A stretch of 64,000 nucleotides of DNA from contig NC_089493.1 of the NCBI RefSeq assembly GCF_036850765.1, positions 193,892,706 to 193,956,705 of the forward strand. The letters run 5' to 3'. The position numbers and the translations under genes are program-made. The notes below the pieces were generated by a model, which saw only the letters and a program-made list of their open reading frames with translations, did no database searches and was not told the origin of the DNA. Of the stretch, positions 1 through 11,204 are shown piece after piece. The DNA comes from Saccopteryx bilineata. Its lineage: Eukaryota > Chordata > Mammalia > Chiroptera > Emballonuridae. Positions within the stretch are counted from its first letter, which is position 1. Each line of letters opens with the position of its first letter.

Positions 1-2521
1 CGGGGACAATCTGGAGGCAACAGGGACTAACGGAATGAAGGGTACAACCACAGAGCCTTGTCGGAACGCTCCCGACGTCCACAGGCAGGACGCCGTTGGC
101 GATGGCATATTGAGGACCTACTATGGGGCTGGGACTGTGCAAGAAACTTGACGTAAACCCATCTCGCTTAATCCTTCCAGTCACCGTTTGGGGCAAACGC
201 TATTACCCCCACTTCCCGGCCTGGGGAACAACCCCAATCTCAGTACATGCAAACACTGAAAAATATCAAAAATAATAGAACTGGCCTGAAAAAAAAAAAA
301 AGAAAAGGGATAAAATTAAAAAAAAATTTTTTTTTGATCGAGAGGCCAAAAACTGTTTTGAGCTTTTTCTTTTGGTTTCTTTCTTAGTACAACTGTAATG
401 CATTCTCATCTCAGAAACAGTAAAACATATATACCGAGAAACGCAAAATAAATAAAAGCATAAGGTGCCCCCCTGCCCACCCCCCACCCCACCAACCCCC
501 CCAGCCCGTGGCTCAGGTGTGGCCGTGGCCTGCAGCGCCCACACAGCGTTTTTCTACACAAATGAGCTCGTGCCATACGTACTATTCTGTAACATTCCAT
601 AAATTCACCCAAATCCCCCTCGGCCGAAGAGGTCATCTCAACTATTTCCTCTTTTCCTGCCCATTGAGCTTGTTCTCTTATAATGAATATTTATTGTGTC
701 CCGACATTTCCCTATTACAATGCAGAACAAGAAGAAAATATTGGAAATGAAGGAGAGGAAAAAAAAAAAGAAGAAGAAGAAGAAGAAATCCAGAAAGGAA
801 AGAGAAGGGTCCCGGGGAATAGTGCCGGGAGTCTCTGCAGAGAGACAGCCTTGCGAAGGGTGTTGCAAACGCTGGCTCCTGCAGAGACTCAGTTTTCAAC
901 AACAGGTTTCCTTTTGGGGCCAAGTTGTTCTGCTCGCCACTCAGCTTTCTCCCCAACCGTTTTTGACCCACATTGCTCGCTCGTTCAAGCGGACTGCGGC
1001 CAAATCGTTTCTCAGCTGAAGCCCAGGGGGATCTGTAATGCTATTCTTGAAGAGTGACAACTATTTCTTTCCCTTTGAATAGGGGTGCAGCGGCCCTGGT
1101 ACAGACCTTATGGTGACCAAGCCCCCCCCCCCCAACCGCAGCAGCGGGACCGGGTCAGAATCGTCTTCCCCACGGGATGGAAATACTTCTGAGCTTCAAA
1201 GGGATGAGGCCATCACCCCAGGCTGCCAGGCTGGGGAGTGGCAGGGGTAGCGTTTGAGCTCAGACCAGCCTGGTTGGCCTTTGTCACGGCCACAGGAGGA
1301 GGAGACATTGCCACGAGCCCGGCACACAGTAGGTTCTCAGAGAACACTGGCTGTTCCCACGTCCTCTCCCTCCCCGAGAACATTCACCGCTCGTAGAGGG
1401 ATAGCTAATACTGGGCTTATGATAGAATCTTTACTGACATTAAAACCATTTTTTCTTCTTCAGACACAACAGGGCTTTCCAGGGTGTAACTTCAGTCTCT
1501 GAAGCTAGCAACTAATTTGTCTGCATTAGGAGGTCTTTATGGTAATGCGTGAGGCTATGTAGAGTATGTTTTCGTTCGTATGCATTTAATCTTGGCTTAT
1601 AATGTGAGCTGTCATGGGGAATAATAAAATTAAATATAAGGAGAAAGAGACAAGGAAAGGAGACTTCTCAGGGGGCTGGTTTGATTGGGTCAGGCTGCCC
1701 ATGACCCCACTGGAAAATTAGCTCAGAGGTCCATTGGAAACTGAGGGGAATCGTGACCTAACAGAATGTGCCCACAGGTAGGAGGGGACCCTCGGAGATC
1801 AGGCAGGGCTGTGGGGTGTGACTCGGATTGGGGCCAGGAGTCAGGACACCTGGGCATCAGTTGTCATGCAAGTCACTTCAAGGGGGTTCGACCTGGTCGC
1901 TCACCCGCTGTCCTGTTTCTCTTGTCTGTTGCACAGTGTACGCCGGGCACTGTCCCTGGGTCCAGTGCCATGCTGAGCACTGGGGAGTCAGAAATGCAAA
2001 GTGCTCCCCACTCACCCGGTCCCCACGGTGGTGAGCAGTGCTTTTGAGCTGGTATGGTGGCACACAGGGTGCCCGGATGGTGGGGGACAGTTCAGGAGCC
2101 CCTTGAACAACAGGTGGGCCTGAGCAGGGCAGGGGTGGAAGGAATGAGTAGGGGCCAGCAGAAGTGGGGGCCACCCTGGGGTCTTGTGTGCCAGGCTGGG
2201 GTTCACTCTCACCTGTAGGGACAGGCCCAAGGCTGCCCTGGCCCCTGTGTGCCCCTGGAATTCATCATCTGAAAACCCAGAGAAGGGGACCAAGAGCCAG
2301 CGAGGTCCCCAGGAGAGCCAGTGACTCTGACTCCTGTGTGCTTCCTCTTGGGAGGAAGGTCTACTCCTGGCTCTGACATTCCCCAGTGCAGGCGCCCCCA
2401 GGCTGAGGATGGTGGACACTCGTAGCACAGTGAGGACAACCAGGGTAATATCACCTAACACAGTAGACGCCAGCTCCCTCCCCCTTCTCCTTCCTCTGAG
2501 GGGCTTTCCTTTGGGTTACAG
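1..2521. other. intergenic stretch, no gene recognised
   Basis: I see no coding exon here. The stretch holds an A/T low-complexity patch at about 289-340, a purine-rich (A)n(GAA)n tract at about 758-790 and a C run near 1122-1133. Positions 1925-2010 weakly resemble the 3' end of an L2 or MIR element on the minus strand. The AT-rich piece at 1530-1645 looks unique. Short open frames are scattered on both strands without domain content or plausible splice context. Confidence 0.6.
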
Positions 2522-2850
2522 CAGGGGTCCCCAAACTACAGCCCATGGGCCACATGCGGCCTCCTGAGGCCATTTATCCGGCCCTCGCAGCACTTCCGGA
2601 AGGGGCACCTCTTTCATTGGTGGTCAGTGAGAGGAGCATAGTTCCCATTGAAATACTGGTCAGTTTGTTGATTTAAATTTACTTGTTCTTTATTTTAAAT
2701 ATTGTATTTGTTCCCGTTTTGTTTTTTACTTTAAAATAAGATATGTGCAATGTGCATAGGGATTTGTTCATAGTTTTTTTTATAGTCCAGCCCTCCAGCG
2801 GTCTGAGGGACAGTGAACTGGCCCCTGTGTAAAAAGTTTGGGGACCCCTG
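2522..2850 (+). mobile_element. non-autonomous hAT transposon (MITE), 329 bp
   Basis: The element starts CAGGGGTCCCCAAACT and ends AGTTTGGGGACCCCTG, a perfect terminal inverted repeat. It is flanked on both sides by the identical 8-bp duplication GGTTACAG, the hallmark of hAT insertion. There is no transposase frame inside. The body matches the copies at 3335, 4182 and 15552. Near-perfect ends and an exact duplication suggest a fairly young insertion. The exact Repbase family name is not known to me. Confidence 0.93.
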
Positions 2851-3334
2851 GGTTACAGCGTCTGCACTACATATGTTAGAAAGCAACCATTTCAAAACCT
2901 CTCCCCAAGGTGGCACCACTCTGGCCCGTGGGCGTGATGCCACACCGGGAGGGGTCAGGGCAAGAGGCCAGCCTCCTGTGCGCCGGCCCAGGCTTCCCCG
3001 AGTGTGTCCGATCTCTGCAGGATGTGGAGGAATGCTGACTGACCGGCTCATCACCATGTGTCGCTGGAGTGGGCCGTTGCGAGGTCTCACATGCCCACCA
3101 CCTCCACCGGCCACTCTGGCCCTAATTCCTTCATCTGACATCTGGCCATAGGGACCCGCGACTCTGGGGATGCCCGTTAGGGCATTCTGAATTACGCCAT
3201 CGCCTAGGTAGGCTTAGGTTGGACCAAGTTCAAAGGCACAGACAGAGCAAGTTAGCCTAATATCTCCTCTCCAGGAAAGTTGGATTTGGGCTGAACGGAC
3301 ATCCGAACCGAGCTCTCTAACACCCAGAGCTTAG

Positions 3335-3525
3335 CAGGGGTCCCCAAAGGTTTTACACAGGGGGCCAGTTCACTGTCCCTCAGACCGTTGGAGGGCCGCC
3401 ACATACAGTGCTCCTCTCATTGACCACCAATGAAAGAGGTGCCCCTTCCGGAAGTGTGGCGGGGGCCGGATAAATGGCCTCAGGGGGCCGCATGCGAACC
3501 GCAGGCCGTAGTTTGGGGACGCCTG
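3335..3525 (-). mobile_element. short hAT MITE, same family as the 2522 element, 191 bp
   Basis: This copy runs opposite to the element at 2522. It starts with CAGGGGTCCCCAAA and ends GTTTGGGGACGCCTG. The middle joins the ~80-bp left end and the ~90-bp right end of the family through an internal deletion, the same deleted form as the copy at 15552. The flanking 8-mers (GAGCTTAG and GTAGAGAT) do not match, so the duplication has decayed or a boundary has changed. Confidence 0.88.
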
Positions 3526-4181
3526 GTAGAGATTTCAATTTTGGTGTCAAACATTTAAAACAGCACCCTTGGTGAGACAGACATTTCTCCCATGGTGATG
3601 TTATTTTGGGACAGCAGAAGGCTCAGGAAGACCTCGCTTTGTGTACACGGGAAGCACTTCCCTACACACCCATTGATCCATCCCCTCGTTCAGCCAGAGC
3701 CAGCTGGGTGGCAGGTCACCAAACCTGTCCCTGTAAGAGGCAGGATGCAGGGCCCGGCTCCCAACCCAGCTGTTGGGCTTTGTACCCACGGAGGTTAAGG
3801 TGTGAATCCGACTTCCCCATCTCCTGCTCGGTGGACTTGGGAGACACCATTTCCCTCCCTGAGCTGTGAGTCTCTGAATGGAGGAAACCATCCTTGACCC
3901 CGAAGGCGGCTGTGAAGGGCTCAGAGGACAGGTGAGTGAGGTCGTTAGCACAGGGAAGTCCCGGGTGTGTGTGTGTGTGGGGGGGGGATGGCCGCCATGG
4001 CCATGGATAAGGTTTCATTCTGACAACTGCGTGACCTCAACCAGCCCGCACCTCCGTTCCCTGAACCTGGACAGGGAGGTAATGAGATCTAACGAGCTTT
4101 AATGCAAGGATTACAGACAACAATATTGGTTGGAGGGGTTTGGAATAACGATAATATTTGAAGCCGGGATACACAATAAGT

Positions 4182-4663
4182 CAGGGGTCCCCGAACTATG
4201 TACGGCCCGCGGGCCACATGATGCGGCCCCCTGAGGCCATTTATCCGGCCCCTGCCGCACTTCCGGAAGGGGCACCTCTTTCATTGGTGGTCAGTGAGAG
4301 ACGCAAAGCATGGCATCGCTCACATACAGTACTACTTCCAGTGACGTGGGATGCACGCCTCACGGCTCCGGAAGCACGTCACATCACTTGTTACATCTGG
4401 CAGTGACAAATATGGAACCGGACATTGACAATCTCATTAGCCAAAAGCAAGCCCGTAGTTCCCATTGAAATACTGGTCAGTTTATTGATTTAAATTTACT
4501 TGTTCTTTACTTTAGATATTGTATTTGTTCCTGTTTTGTTTTTTTTACTTTAAAATAAGATATGTGCGTAGGGATTTGTTCATAGTTTTTTTTATAGTCT
4601 GGCCCTCCAATGGTCTGAGGGACAGTGAACTGGCCCCCTGTGTAAAACATTTGGGGACCCCTG
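4182..4663 (+). mobile_element. long hAT MITE, same family as the 2522 element, 482 bp
   Basis: This is the longest member in the window. It begins CAGGGGTCCCCGAAC and ends ATTTGGGGACCCCTG, between two exact copies of the 8-bp duplication CAATAAGT. It contains about 150 bp (roughly 4300-4450) absent from the 329-bp copy at 2522. That makes the shorter copies internal-deletion derivatives of a form like this one. No transposase frame remains. Confidence 0.93.
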
Positions 4664-4829
4664 CAATAAGTAATACAATAGAATACGTCTCATTATAGGG
4701 ACCCAGGATGACGGGACGCCATGCTCCCTTTGACTGTGTCCCCGGGTAGGGGTCTGGTGGTCTCCTTCCCCCGCTATTCCAGAGAATATGCCCGTGGCTC
4801 CTGGGGGCCAAGCACAGACACTCACATGT

Positions 4830-4955
4830 TTTCTTCTTCATCCTTCCAGCAACCCTGGGACATGGTCACACACTCACCGCTTGGCAGGTGGAGAAATGTG
4901 ATTCAGAGAGGTGTCAAACGCGGGTCTCAGGTTGCACAGAAAAGTAGGGATTAGA
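4830..4955 (-). repeat. MIR-like ancient SINE fragment
   Basis: The stretch reads as the MIR core on the minus strand: a CAACCCTG-type segment, then a 'gtggagaaa...attcagagaggt' segment corresponding to the usual 'gaggaaactgaggcacagagaggt'. It is diverged and its edges are approximate. Confidence 0.5.
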
Positions 4956-5124
4956 CCCGAACCCCTTTGGTTCCAAAGACCTTGCACTTGCCACTAGACG
5001 CAGAGAGCAGCCCGCCCAGCCCAGGTGTCAGTCACCACCCGAGTTTACGTCATCGTTGGGAGTCCTTCTGCTCTCTCGAGGGGTCCTCCTGAGGTCTGGA
5101 TGCCCTGGAGCGTCCTTCTGAGCC

Positions 5125-5270
5125 AGGGTGGTCAGATTTAGCAAATAAAACTGCAAGATGCCCAGTTTAGTATGAACTCTCGATCTCTTTAAAAATAAGT
5201 ATTTTTAAAAAAATATACGTGCGTTCCCCTGCAATGTCTGGGTTAACAATGTTTGGTTTCATCCGAGCTG
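5125..5270 (+). repeat. ancient palindromic MITE-like fragment
   Basis: The start, AGGGTGGTCAGATTTAGCAA followed by a segment ending ATGCCCAGTTTA, resembles the outer arm of an old mammalian palindromic DNA element that usually begins 'agggttgccagatttagcaaataaa'. The interior around 5225 keeps a diverged GTCCC-ATGCAAT-like centre. The family name is not known to me. A related piece sits at 22801-23083. Confidence 0.5.
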
Positions 5271-6000
5271 CCTGCTCTGAGTGGATAGCCGCCCGGGTCA
5301 AGCTAGGTGAAGGCTGGCAGAAGAGGCCTCATGGAATCGGTGTCCCTGAATAGTTTGTCCCAGCTCCGAGGGCCAAGGCGAGCTCACATCTCCTTCCCCC
5401 AAAGAGCATGTAAGTGGATCGCTCCTTCTGGGCTTCCTCTCCTTCTGCGAGGAGTGATCGACCCACTAGCAGCTGGAGAACACTTTTTCTCAAGGGCCCA
5501 GATGCAGAACAAAGTGAACTGACGTCTGAGCCCAGCCAGGTATGCAGGGAGGAGGATGGAGCTCTCCCCGGGAGAGGACGGACGGAAAAGCCAGTCCAGA
5601 CAGGGAACAGACACGCGAAGCCTCAGAACTTCACAGGGGGACAGTGCGCAGGACGGACGATGGAGCCACCGGCATGTGGCTCAAAGTCCCAGGTGTGCAG
5701 GGAAGTGTCTGAGCAGAGAGAGGCCCCCACACGTGAGAGGCCTTGCACGTGGGTTGATGGTTCCCAATTTTATCTCTCAGGCAACCAGGCATCGTTGAAG
5801 GGTGTTGACCGGGGAAGTTAACCTGACCAATCACGGTGACGTTTCTGCTTTTATTCGATTACGAGGCAGAGGCTAGATCGTGTTTCCCTCGTCTGCCTTT
5901 AAAATTGTTTTCCCTGTTTTTCTTATCGGTTTGTAATAACCTTCACCGTCGAAGGGTTTTCGTTCCTTGTTTGTTTTGTTTTTTATAATGTTCCTCATTT
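5271..6000. other. intergenic stretch, nothing recognised
   Basis: This is mixed-composition unique sequence with no exon, RNA gene or clear repeat that I can name. The T-rich part after 5880 may be the start of the degenerate L1 described next. Confidence 0.4.
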
Positions 6001-6620
6001 CTTTATCTTTTTTTTAATTTTACGGTTTTTACGTTTAAAACATAGTCTTGAATTGTATATAAGCACACGGTCCCCCCTTTTTGATGTGCAGGTTCTTTCG
6101 CTGTGATGGTCTTAAGTTATTCCTTACTCCAAGGAGAGACTCGTCAGATGGGTTACAGAGTTAAATATAAAAAAAACAAACACACCTATTTCCCTTCTCG
6201 CTTTCTCTTCTTTTTTTTTTTTTTTAAGAAAATGTAAATGTATGTTGTTCATGACAGTTAACTCTATAATCCATCTGGAATGTATTTCGAAGTACAGTGT
6301 GAGGTGATGATCTCTCCTTTTTTTTTTTTTTTTTTTTCCTCCAATACCCAGTTTCCCCAACGCCTTGTATTGATTAAATCCACGGCTTATCCTCTGCCGG
6401 GCAGCACGTCCTTGTTACCAAGCAGGTTCCCTGGGCCCAGGAACCGGCGGTCTCAGATGGTCTGTTCTATTCCCACAGCCCGTGCGCCCTTCCCCATTCG
6501 AACGTTACACCACCCCTGTGCCGATAACCCACGGACGCGTTTTAACGTCCGACGAGAATTCTCACTCCGTGCGCGGTTCAGACTTCTTTTACAAAGTATC
6601 CTCCTCTTATGGTTCTTCCA
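6000..6620 (-). repeat. degenerate L1 ORF2-region fragment
   Basis: The segment around 6268-6310 (ccatctggaat...gtgtgaggtgatga) and the later 'ggtctgttctattcccaca' resemble the antisense of an old L1 ORF2 3' portion. Two T runs (6206-6227 and 6319-6339) interrupt it. Divergence is heavy and no reading frame survives, so the family and limits are uncertain. Confidence 0.42.
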
Positions 6621-6769
6621 GAGAAACTTAGGATCACTCTTGCTAAGTCCTAAGAACAATCCCACTGCGACTTCTGGCTAAATTAATTGGAGAGAATGGC
6701 CATCTTCACAGATTTCAGCCCTTTCCTCTGGGAACACGCTCTGTCTCTCACATAACCTTATTTATAAGG

Positions 6770-6900
6770 CTCGCAACATGGCACAATGTTGATACATGTC
6801 CCCTCGTCTTACAAACGAGGGAGCTAGGGCTCAGAGAAGTCCCTAGCCTCCCTGAAGTCACATCTGAAACAGGTCTGGCATGCAAGCCCCCCCACCCCAC
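6770..6900 (-). repeat. MIR-like fragment
   Basis: A diverged MIR core is readable on the minus strand. 'cccctcgtcttacaaacgagg' corresponds to the cccattttacagatgagg block and is followed by 'ctcagagaagt'. Confidence 0.5.
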
Positions 6901-6984
6901 CCCCAATGCCCACCCCTTGCTTCCTTCAGGCAGCTCGGAGGCCTCTCCCAGCAGAAAGCTGAGTCCATAAAAACCTAAAGACGT

Positions 6985-7135
6985 GTTGGGATTATTTACA
7001 TTTAGCAAACATCTATGAAGCACCTGCCATGTGCCAGATGCTGGGGATGAAGAGGAATAAGACACAGCCCCTTCTCTGAAGGTGTTCCTAGTCCCGGGGG
7101 AAGGAGGTAGAGCTATACAAATAGTTATCGTACGG
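6985..7135 (-). repeat. L2 3'-end fragment
   Basis: The text 'gaagcacctgccatgtgccagatgctggggatgaa', followed by a cccttctctgaaggtgttcctagtc-like block, is the reverse complement of the L2 3' end, which normally reads 'tgcctggcacatagtaggcgctc'. Confidence 0.7.
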
Positions 7136-7184
7136 AGTAACACACTGTGTCAAAGCCACACGGGTTCTTACACCCTGCGCATAA

Positions 7185-7330
7185 AACGTGCCAGGAGCAG
7201 TTCTGGGCTCTTGACCTACGTCTTCTCATCTTATACTCCAAAGGTCTAGTCACATCTGCATCCACCAGGGTACGACAAGGCCAAGGCACAGAGAGGTCAA
7301 GGGACTTGCCCGAGAGGCAGGGCCGAGAGG
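7185..7330 (-). repeat. MIR fragment
   Basis: 'gtgccaggagcagttctgggctc', a tctcatcttatactcc block and 'cacagagaggtcaagggacttgcc' follow each other in MIR order on the minus strand. Confidence 0.62.
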
Positions 7331-7599
7331 GAGGCCCGTCCCCGGAGGGAGCCCGAGCCTGGCCCCTGGCACCGGATGACCGTAGGACTGAACATGGCAG
7401 CAGTGCGGGCGCAGAGGGGGCCCCCTGCTCCGCCTGGGCAGGCCTCCTGGGCAAGGCGAAGGTGGCCTGGGCTGGGAGGACCCTCAGGAGTGAAGTGGGC
7501 AGCAAAGGGGGAGAGAATGGACCCCCAGGCACGGACAGCAGCATCCGCACAGGCCGGGGCCAGAGGACCAGGGCGCCGTGGGGACAATGAGACGGAAGT

Positions 7600-8000
7600 A
7601 ATCATGGTAACTCATCGACCCTGGCTTCGTGAGCACTTGCTAGACCAGTGGTTCTCAAACTTTCTAATGCCGTGACCCCGCAATACAGTTCCTCATGTTG
7701 CGGTGACCCCAAACCAAAAAATAATTTTGGTGGCTACTTCATAACTGTAATTTTGCTACAGTTATGATTCGGAATGTAAATACCTGATATGCATTATGGC
7801 TTTAGGCGACCCCGCTGGGGTCGCGACCCACAGGTTGAGAACCACTGTGCTAGACCCAGGTACCCACCTCCACGTGGCAGCGGATTTCATCCTCACAACG
7901 ACCCTGTGACACAGGGGTCACTGTCCCACTTTGCAGGTAGGGTAAGTCGAGGCGCAGCGAGAGGAAGAAACTGGATCCTGACCCCCACAGCCGCCGCACC
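7600..8000 (-). repeat. MIR element split by the SPIN insertion
   Basis: The left part (gtaactcatcga..cgtgagcacttgctag) and the right part (atcctcacaacgaccctgtgac..aggcgcagcgagag) are consecutive pieces of a minus-strand MIR. They are separated by the 202-bp SPIN element and its 8-bp duplication. The nesting shows that the SPIN copy is younger than the MIR. Confidence 0.68.
7646..7847 (-). mobile_element. SPIN-type hAT transposon, non-autonomous, 202 bp
   Basis: The element opens CAGTGGTTCTCAAAC and closes TTGAGAACCACTG, and near the right end it carries the diagnostic GGGGTCGCGACCCACAGG block. These features match the SPIN ('Space Invader') hAT family as I remember it, in reverse orientation to the usual consensus. 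Both flanks carry exactly TGCTAGAC, a perfect 8-bp duplication with the typical CTAG centre. The body is a short internally deleted form with no transposase. SPIN is known for horizontal transfer into several tetrapod lineages. Confidence 0.93.
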
Positions 8001-8129
8001 GCAGAGCAGAAACTGCAGCGGGAGAGTCGGACCATGAAACGACCAGAGAGTGAGAACTTTGGGCTGTGAAACTGAGCTGTCATGAAGGGGCTTTGGGTGA
8101 GAGTCATGCTCAGATTTACAGTGAGCCGA

Positions 8130-8290
8130 ACAGAGAGATGACGCTCACCCCAGGTCAGTACTTCCCCTCTCCCATGGCCTCATTTCAACTCCTCCAGCAC
8201 CGGATGGAGCTAAGTCCCCTTATTATTCCCATCGCACAGGTGAGAAAACTAAGGTTCTGAGGGCACGCGTGACGTGGCCATCACTCGAGG
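8130..8290 (-). repeat. MIR fragment
   Basis: 'cccttattattcccatcgcacaggtgagaaaactaaggttctgaggg' matches the MIR core on the minus strand with several substitutions. Confidence 0.62.
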
Positions 8291-8867
8291 GCGGTGGGGA
8301 CAGAACTCAATCTCCGGTGCCTCTGCGTCGAAGGCCAGCTCTCCCCGCAGCAGACGGCGGAGGGGCCGGCGGAGAAGCAAGGAGCAGGGGCCGTCCCCAG
8401 GGGGTCACGGCCCACACCCACACGGAGGGGTGAAAGTTCTCCGGCGAGCATGTAGGTCACCTCCTGACAATAATTAAAACGGAGAGTTGCAAAGAGATAA
8501 AAACTTTACAAAGCATTCTTGGCATTCTTGCCCATGGCTGGAACAATATTAACTTTCGTTTGGGGGCGTTGCCGGGCAATTCCATCCGGGTTCCAGTAAC
8601 CCCTTCCATTTCTTCCTCGTGCGCTGGGAAGCCTCTCCCGTCCGAGCCTGGACACCCTGCGTGCTGAGAGGCCCCAGACCCGAAGCTACCATGTGAGCGC
8701 CGCCCATCTGGAATGCATTTGGGCACCAAAGGGCCATAATCGTTTGCGATCCTGAGAACACGCACCAGGGAGAGTTCACTGGGAACTTTAAAGAAAAACC
8801 AGAAAAGACAGACAGCGTCAACTATGTAAACATGTAAAATTCTCTATGAGGAGCAGAGGCAAGGGCT

Positions 8868-8887
8868 GGGGGGGGGGGGGGGGGGGG
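8868..8887. repeat. G homopolymer (20 G)
   Basis: There are twenty consecutive G residues. Such runs can form G-quadruplexes and are often mis-sized in assemblies. Confidence 0.95.
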
Positions 8888-8939
8888 AGAAACCACTGAT
8901 ATAAAAGGCAAAAGAGGAGCCGGTGAAGGAAAACCAACC

Positions 8940-9050
8940 CCAGGTTGGGGAGACACTGTTGTCTCCATTTCGCAGATAAGAAAACTGAGGCTCAGGAATG
9001 TTGAGTAGCTTGCCCAAGGTTGGGGTTGGTGAGTTAGGATTTGAATCCAT
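8940..9050 (-). repeat. MIR fragment
   Basis: The order 'tctccatttcgcagataag', 'aaaactgaggctcagg', 'agcttgcccaaggt', 'ggatttgaatcca' is the MIR core on the minus strand and is well preserved. Confidence 0.82.
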
Positions 9051-9142
9051 TATCTGTTTCGCTTCAAAGCATGAGCTATATACTCCCTAAATTATTCTGT
9101 ATCTAGAATAATGTGAAAAAGAGAAGACTTGAAATGGGTTGT

Positions 9143-9497
9143 GTTTTTTTTCAAATTAAGTGAGAGGAGGGGAGGCAGAGACAGACTCCTGCATGCGCCC
9201 CGACTGGGATCCACCCAGCGAGTCCCCTACAGGTTGATGCTCTGCCCATCTGGGGCCATTGCTTCATTGCTAGGCAACTGAGCTATTTTTAGCACCTGAG
9301 GTGAGACCATGGAGTCATCCTCAGTGCTGTCTAGAGCCAACTTGCTCAAACCATTTGAGCCATGGCTGTGGGAGAGGAAAAGGGGGGGGGGCATAGAGGA
9401 GCAGATGGTCACTTCTTCTCTGTGCCCTGACTGGGAATCAAACCCAGAACTTCCATATACTGGGCCAATGCTCCACTGCTGAGCTAACCGGCCAGGG
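9143..9497 (-). mobile_element. bat tRNA-derived SINE, long-tail family
   Basis: Read on the minus strand it begins CCCTGGCCGGTTAGCTCAGC, a tRNA-like head with a recognisable A-box. It continues through a B-box region (gttctgggtttgattccc) and a CT-rich linker to a 3' unit ending 'gggagtctgtctctgcctcc', and closes with the T run at 9143. This is the older subfamily with the 'ccatggctcaaatggtttgagc' body. It is substantially diverged and I could not define its target-site duplication. Confidence 0.9.
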
Positions 9498-9580
9498 TGG
9501 AAACTTTTAAATTATAATAAACATATCAGACAAAATCAATAGCTATTTGGATATAAAAAGTGCTTTAAATTAGATGAGAA

Positions 9581-9804
9581 TGGCCTGACCTGTGGTGGCA
9601 CAGTGGATAAAGCGTCGACCTGGAAATTCTGAGGTCGCCAGTTCGAAACCCTGGGCTTGCCTGGTCAAGGCACATATGGGAGTTGATGCTTCCAGCTCCT
9701 CCCCCCTTCTCTCTCTCTGCCTCTCTCTCCTCTCTCTCTCTCTCTCTCTGTTTCTCTCTCACCCTCTCTCCTCTCTAAAAAATTAATAAATTAAAAAAAT
9801 AAAT
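9581..9804 (+). mobile_element. bat tRNA-derived SINE, 'CCTGACCTGTGGTGGC' family
   Basis: The head GGCCTGACCTGTGGTGGCAC carries an A-box-like block, and 'ggtcgccagttcgaaaccc' is the B-box. A (CT)-rich tract and an A/T-rich tail follow. The insertion is bounded by identical 14-bp duplications, AAATTAGATGAGAA, at 9567-9580 and 9805-9818, the mark of L1-mediated retrotransposition. It is a fairly recent insertion. Confidence 0.94.
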
Positions 9805-9889
9805 AAATTAGATGAGAAAAAAACAAAACACCCAGACCCTAATATATAAGTGAGCTAAGAGCATCGTGACGTGTGCCATTTAGGGACAA

Positions 9890-10560
9890 ACATGAAAAGC
9901 TAACCAATTGTTAAGAACACTCAAAGAGGCACAGCTGAAGACACTGAGAATTTGCTGTTCAGCCTCAAATAAATTCGGCGGAAATCAAGGCACCCTCTAA
10001 TGCTGACGAAGACGAGGGGAACCGGAATATGCCAGCATCTTTGTCGGGCTGCTTTCACTGGATCATCCTTCTCGAAAGATAATTTGCCAACGCGTTTCAA
10101 ACATCACACACATTTTCATGTGACTTGACCAAGTAATGCCAGGCGTGGAAACTTATCGGAGGAAATCATCCCTGAAACGGAGACCAGGCTGTACCTGCAG
10201 CTGTATCCACGGTAATGAAGAAGTTGGAGACCGTCAAAATACCCAACAATGGGGTCCTTGTTGTGTTAGTTACGGGGCATCCATTCCAAACTCTTTGACC
10301 CAGTCATTTAAAAAAAAAAAAAAAACAGAACTTTTTATTAATGCTATGTAATTAAAAAAAAAAACTTTTTATAAAAGCATCATGGGACATGCTTTTGCTA
10401 GACTGTCAAGAGGAAAGAGAAGTTTATCAAAATGGCATCTATGCTCTGATTGGGATGATACATCTATCTGCTCATGGACAGTGACAGGAGAGGGACATGG
10501 GATACCGGTGGTGAGTTGTGGCTAAGTTTTGATGTGACTGCGGATGCAACACTGGGGTGC
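9890..10560 (+). repeat. L1M-type 3' fragment (tentative)
   Basis: The text around 10230-10370, with 'accgtcaaaatacccaacaatggggtcc', a 'ggggcatccattcc' block and A-rich runs, resembles the 3' part of an old mammalian L1 (L1M group), which carries 'aacctaaatgtccaacaataggg' and 'ggtacatccatac'. It is very diverged and has no usable frame. Confidence 0.48.
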
Positions 10561-11200
10561 GAGAGAGAGATTCTGCTCATAAAAGTGATAGCTCTGTGAT
10601 TGTATTGGGCCACATTCCTCCAGGGCTAAAAATAGGTCCAGAACGTCTAGAAAGCTACATTAACTCTGGAGATGACCACTGTGGGACCATTGAATGTTAA
10701 AATAATAGTAGCAAAAAAAAGAAAAAAGAAAAACACAAGGCCAGGAAGTCAACACTGTTTCCAAATTTACCAAGCGAACTGCCAAGACATAGCTTAGGCA
10801 TTAAGACGATCTAGCCCAACAAGCCCAAATATAGAAGACTCAGAGAGAGTGACGTGACGTCCCCAGCCAAGTCTGGACAACCACAGAACGCTGCTCACGG
10901 GTCAGCCTCGTGGCATCCATCGTCCTCACCGTGTTTCCCACAGCCAGACTGGCCCCTGCAGGAGGGCGCCCGCCGCCTCACTGCTACCACTTAAGTTTTT
11001 ATGTTAATCAAGTCTAAGCATCCCCCTGAACAGTCTAGCCTAGATGCCATTCCTCGGCACTGTTCTCATAGTGACTCACGCTAGCTGAACTCGTCTTCTC
11101 GGGGCAGGGGAGGGGGGACACTGACATCTTGAAGGAATGAGCTGCTGCGCGCCTAGCCTGTGACAAGCTGGCATCCTCTCAGCCTCTGGAACCGCTGACT
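10561..11200. other. intergenic stretch, nothing recognised
   Basis: This is unique-looking sequence with an A-rich patch near 10716-10740. No exon, RNA gene or nameable repeat was seen. Confidence 0.45.
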
Positions 11201-11204
11201 GTAT

